Origin: Epiperipatus broadwayi
Lineage: Eukaryota > Onychophora > Udeonychophora > Euonychophora > Peripatidae
Reading direction: 5' to 3'
NCBI GenBank assembly: GCA_028023455.1
Contig: JAQFVV010006341.1
Location: 2,298,001-2,362,000, forward strand
Length of the DNA stretch: 64,000 nt
The stretch's first letter is position 1, and each line of letters begins with the position of its first letter. Shown one piece after another: positions 60,056 to 64,000 of this stretch. Both the position numbers and the translations under genes were made by a program. The notes beneath the pieces were generated by a model. That model was not told the DNA's origin. It made no database searches and saw only the letters and a list, made by a program, of their open reading frames with translations.

Positions 60056-60880
60056 GAAATTAGTGCTCTATTATTTCCAAAATGACAGACAGCTGCGAAA
60101 TGACCTTTTTTGATATAGTTTCTATTATTTTTATGTTTATACTTATTTTTAAAATGTCTGAACTTCCCGCAGCAATAGCATATTTGCTTCTTTTTTTTCT
60201 ACTGGAAATCGGGAAATTTCTCTTTAATTTTTCTTTAGTGATGGAAATTTTTTCTATCTGTTGAGGCCATCCATTCTCAGAGGCATTACTTAACATAGTC
60301 TTTTGGATGATGCACTTTTCCATGGCAAGTTTATAATTTAAATTAGGATTGCTCAGCAGTATCCTTCTAAAACTTTCATCTGCCATACTGTATAAAAATT
60401 GTTCCAGTAAGGAGCCATTTATTTCTGGTTCGAACTTTCAATCTTTAGAACTTTCTCATGGCAAGATCACAATCTATGTATTTTTCTTGTGGTAATTGCT
60501 TCCAGTTTCTCAATCTTAGATGCACTATTCACTTAGATATTCTCAGGATGAAATAATCATTTAATACTTATATAACTTTTTTATATAGAAGTTCCTCCGG
60601 ATGTTTAGGGTCAGCTAATTTATTCGCAAACTATATAGCGTCTGGGCCAGCAAAATAAAGGATTGTAGATACTTTAAGATGTTCGTCTTCTATTTTACTT
60701 ATGAACATGTAGAACTTTACATATTCTACATAACTTCCATAAATCAACATTATATCAAATTTACTAATAGTAGAATTTAGTGCCATCATTATTTGCAGTT
60801 GAAATTATCCTGTGTCGTTTGCTAAATTTTATCACTTTCATTTCACTGACTATGTCTACTATCAACTTGTGGCCACTCTG
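60056..60880 (-). pseudogene. Gypsy gag with degraded zinc knuckles
   Basis: A capsid-like stretch carries YFAGPDAI, LADPKHPEELLYKK and LRNWKQL in broken frames. It is followed by an intact 108-codon frame from 60386 (MADESFRRILLSNPNLNYKL). In another frame come CYCCGK and KKGHFAAVC. The latter are the two CCHC knuckles, each missing at least one cysteine. Gag is the nucleic-acid-binding structural protein of the virus-like particle. Order and position next to the 5' LTR fit gypsy. Confidence 0.75.
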
Positions 60881-60894
60881 CTGTTTTGACAGTT

Positions 60895-60914
60895 CTATCC
60901 TATTAACTGTGCCA
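60895..60914 (-). promoter_or_regulatory. Primer-binding site of the gypsy relict
   Basis: On the minus strand TGGCACAGTTAATAGGATAG starts two bases inside the 5' LTR end. It resembles the TGGCGCAGTCGGTAGGAT-type site that I recall from several insect gypsy elements. The primer tRNA should be checked against host tRNAs. Confidence 0.65.
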
Positions 60915-60916
60915 AT

Positions 60917-61437
60917 TGCTGTATTCTGAGGGTCTCTAAAGACCAGTCAGACAGTGATAATAATTTACGTAGTATACAAAGAACAGGTATATAATAGTGT
61001 TTATTAATATTTATTTAAGACAGACATTAAACTAGAAAACATTTAGACATTTTGAGTTTAAACTTCACAACATAACAAATAGTAACAATAAGAATAACCA
61101 CTTTTAATTTCTTTCAACAGACTAACAGAGTTCTAAAGTTTTACGCTTTGTTCGGAACCATTTTGTCCAACCTTAGAGTGCTTCTTCTGCGTTAACACCA
61201 TTAAAATGGTTCCAACATGTTCAGTCTCATTTCTGCACTAGAGTAGCTCTCTTACATCCTCATATCAGTTTTTTTCTTATGTTCTAATCTACATGCACAT
61301 CTTGTAATATATTTTAGTTGCAGCATTCCCTTCATTAGTTTTCTAGAGCGATTTTAGGGAGTAATTATGAATGAAAATAATTTGTACTCATTTACTTATA
61401 AATATGCTGTATTTATACTAAAGTATATATGCAGTCA
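60917..61437 (-). repeat. 5' LTR of the gypsy relict
   Basis: Bounded by TGCTGTATTCTGA on the left and TATATGCAGTCA on the right. It is homologous to 58088-58505 with clear divergence plus an extra block of about 80 bp. On the minus strand it has TATAAATA near its start and AATAAA-type signals later, as expected of an LTR. Confidence 0.85.
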
Positions 61438-61594
61438 TTTCAATCATGAAACATTCTTTTTAGTTCAGTTCTACAGTTATTTAACTGTGACCATGAGAAA
61501 TTTTGTTCATTATAGACCGTCTTTACTTTCTAGGAATTCTCCCTATTTCTTTCTATATCTGTGATTTCTGTATTTGCAGTTTTAGTTATCTGCA

Positions 61595-63070
61595 ATTCAA
61601 AAAGACTACATAGATTGCATTTGAAAAGAAAATATTCTATCCCTTATTTAACCTTAGGCCAAAGTTCGCAGCCAAACCAATGTCAATCCATCTGATATAT
61701 CTTTGTATTCACTGTAGCACGAATATGACAGCACAAATATCATACTGTCAGGAATGTACATCTGAACAGCATGGTTAAGAGAAGAAATTGTTTCTCGCCC
61801 AGAACAGGAATGTGACATCTGTCCAGCAAGAAGAACAATAAAAAAAAAACCTCCATAGAAAGGGACTGCGTTTCAGTCTTACTATTCCCTTCCATAGGGA
61901 AAATGGGAGTGTGTGGCATATAATGCAATTCTGCGCTTAGCGAACCTCGTACTACATCTACTAATTACACCAATATATCCAATCCATTGACCCAATTTAA
62001 CTATGAAACGAATAACCTAAGATTACCCTCTCCTAATAAAACTAATATAACTTTACAAATCTATATAGCCATTCACGCCCGACTTAAGTTTAACATTTAT
62101 ATATAAGCTGTTTAAAAGAAGAAAAGAAATCATAATAAAACTTAAAAGGAACAAAAAAAAATGGAAATGATTTAAATAAAATAAAAAATACATTCAATAA
62201 AATAATAAATAATTTAGTCAGATAGGAAATTCTTCTACTTAGAATATTGAAAAGTTTAGCATTTAGAGTTCTTTTTGTTTAGAAATGTTCATTAATTATA
62301 TATTTCTTACTGTTTTGAAAAATGTCCGTAGTCTCTAATTTCTTGTAATGGAATGTGTTAATTCCCACGAAGTCATGAGAAGATCGGTGTGCAGTTAACC
62401 GTTGGTCCTTTATGGTTGATGGTATTCTTCCGGGCCTTGATGTCCTGTGGTCCGCAATATCGGAAAACAATGTTTCATTTTTTTGAACAACTGAAGGAAT
62501 TGAAAGTGCGTCTTTCAATCCCTTCTCCTCCAACCCTCTTCGACTTAACACATATCTGTCCTCTCTTAATAATAATTAATTTTTCATTTCCAAACCTTTC
62601 CTTTTATATTAATTTTGCGGATTAACTCAACATTACGTCGTCATGATGATGTCCGTTTCGTTGAGGTCCGATTCCTGAGGGATTTCTTTTTATTTGCTAT
62701 TAGTTTCTATTGTTTCCTCCTATCTGACCATTGATTATATATTATGAAATGCCCAAGGGCTAGTTCATTTGGACTAATTAAAATAATCATTTCCATTTTT
62801 CAATAACATTAATTAATTTTTTTTTTGTACAAACTTAGATATATTTTTATCTTTAAATCTTTACTGAAAATTTAGTTTTAAAATACTTTTTTCTTCTTAA
62901 TAAAATTTTCGTTTAATAATTATTTGCATCTGTGCTATTTTATATAATAATGTTTAGATGACTTTTAAATTTCATTTTTTTTTAAAAACAAATTTTTATT
63001 TGCGAACTTTATATTTTGATTTCATGTTTAATAAAAAAAAATAATGTAACGGCGTGTGTGCCCGTTACAA
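61595..63070 (-). mobile_element. TATA-targeted element, copy C, truncated
   Basis: On the minus strand it begins TTGTAACGGGCACACACGCC (63070) next to TATA (63071-63074). It matches B through GCCCTTGGGCATTT-type sequence, the GGGATTGAAAGACGCAC block and AAGTCGGGCGTGAATGGC (TAAACTTAAGTCGGGCG). It stops at about 61595, where B reads on. It confirms the left end and the central block of the family. Confidence 0.75.
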
Positions 63071-63097
63071 TATATATAATATTTTAATATTGAAGAA

Positions 63098-63219
63098 ATA
63101 TAATGTCATGTGAAATACACCAATTCTATTTTAAAAAATAATTGAACTGCTCTCTAGCTGCCATGTTCAGTAACTTTATTGTTTAAAATAGAAGTGGTAA
63201 ATTTCACATGACATTATAT
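63098..63219. repeat. Hairpin inverted repeat next to copy C
   Basis: ATATAATGTCATGTGAAAT and ATTTCACATGACATTATAT face each other, with further pairing of TTCTATTTTAAA and TTTAAAATAGAA. The loop of about 50 bp contains CTCTCTAGCTGCCATG. A foldback MITE-like repeat. Confidence 0.75.
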
Positions 63220-64000
63220 ATAATTTTAATATTATAGTAGTTACACAATTTAAGCAATATTTTTGTTTTTCTAAGTAATAATATTAAAAAAAAATTAGTG
63301 GTCTTTATTTAATTTGTTTTTTTTATTTATTTAATGTTTTCATAAATGTTTAAACTATTTACAGTCATTAGATAAATGCAAAAAGAAAAGATTACCTCCA
63401 ATGCCTTTTGTTTTCATTTTTAGCCATTTTTGACAAAATTTGGAAATGGAGAGATTTTTCTAATTTATCTATGTTTAGAAATCTGGTATGAATTTATCTT
63501 TCAAATAAACAGCATAAAATGATATGAATTAAATATGCAATATGTAATAGATAATTGTTTTTTTTTTCAAAATGGCGATAAGATTTAAAATTATGAAATA
63601 TTTTTTATAAAAGTTACATTTTTAAAAAAAATATTTTATATAGGAAAAAGGAAATCATGAAGAATTTGAGTAAAGACATTTTAGAATGAATTTATAGATA
63701 CTTTCAGAATAGGTACTATGTTAATAACAACTTTTTTAAATAATATTTATATTGAAGTGAATTGTCTCAAAAAATTGTATAAAATTTATTCTTAAAAAAA
63801 TAAAATGACTTTTTATTATTAAAAAAATTAATGAAAGTTTGTTAACAGTTTCTGAATACAATTGTTGATGTAAATGTGTTTGGGTGTGTGTGTAGAAATT
63901 GCCAAATGCAGATACTAATATACTTTTGCACTTTTAATTCATAATTTATTTTGGTAGAAAATAAGGATACCCCTCCTCCTATAAACATAGTTTTTTAGTT
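63220..64000. other. Right end of window, intronic
   Basis: AT-rich. No CNOT11 exon is seen; the T-run and TTTTTTAG just before the end resemble an acceptor, but only two bases follow. Confidence 0.4.

Larger units (their letters stand above)
58088..61437 (-). mobile_element. Gypsy-type LTR retrotransposon relict, internally deleted
   Basis: The order on the minus strand is 5' LTR (61437-60917), primer-binding site, gag, protease, a deletion removing RT, RNase H and most of integrase, the integrase C-terminus, polypurine tract and 3' LTR (58505-58088). Total 3.35 kb, against 5-8 kb for complete gypsy elements. Frames are broken throughout. An unrelated 635-bp insertion (59188-59822) splits the protease. 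No convincing target duplication flanks the LTRs. Confidence 0.85.

Noticed and set aside
63950-64000. Splice acceptor for the next CNOT11 exon at the window end
   Set aside because: TTTTTTAG is followed by only two bases, so no coding continuity can be tested.
1-64000. CRISPR arrays, operons, ribosome binding sites, bacterial-type origins
   Set aside because: The window is eukaryotic nuclear DNA with spliceosomal introns; repeats seen are transposons, tandem units or homopolymers without spacer periodicity.

Overview
The window is strongly AT-rich animal nuclear DNA. Genes are sparse, introns are very long and transposon debris is dense. The only host gene I can identify is CNOT11, a subunit of the CCR4-NOT deadenylase, on the + strand. 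Four coding exons (10339-10471, 10551-10760, 35710-35789, 46997-47066) join in frame into about 164 residues that end inside the conserved C-terminal domain. The 5' exons and the last exons are not visible and presumably lie outside the window. The window cannot fix the species. A conserved metazoan CNOT11 together with CR1-like LINEs, a Penelope-like element, mariner, hAT, pogo and gypsy points to an invertebrate, possibly an arthropod.

Layout. 0.2-10.3 kb: a pogo/Tigger-like MITE, a tRNA-derived SINE and featureless sequence. 10.3-10.8 kb: two CNOT11 exons. 10.8-35.7 kb: one 24.9-kb intron holding a possible in-frame cassette exon (13.86 kb), a dead hAT transposase, a second pogo-like MITE, an internally deleted mariner, a long foldback, a minus-strand LINE tail split by two younger insertions, a Penelope-like fragment interrupted by a tandem repeat, and a nearly full-length but broken CR1-like LINE (PHD finger, SGNH esterase, endonuclease, reverse transcriptase). 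35.8-47.0 kb: an 11.2-kb intron with a second, older copy of that LINE, a hairpin MITE inside it, and a near-perfect palindrome of about 198 bp. 47.1-64 kb: three hairpin or tandem repeats, two copies of an unclassified element that inserts at TATA, an LTR-like segment, a coiled-coil relict ORF, and a gypsy relict with both LTRs, primer-binding site and polypurine tract.

The most interesting object sits inside the gypsy relict. It is a 635-bp insertion (59188-59822) flanked by a 12-bp direct repeat and built from partial copies of an inferred 434-nt unit. At the junction between two direct copies lies an almost canonical type I hammerhead ribozyme (59667-59708): core, paired stem I, stem II, minimal palindromic stem III and a GTC cleavage triplet. 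A third partial copy is inverted, and its boundary lies within a few bases of the ribozyme cleavage site. This resembles the hammerhead-bearing retrozymes and Penelope-type repeats described from animals and suggests reverse transcription of a self-cleaved RNA.

The transposons do not form a pathway. What links them is nesting: pogo-like MITEs carry a LINE-tail module, LINE tails carry hammerhead-like motifs, and undisturbed copies in the window serve as empty-site references for the insertions.
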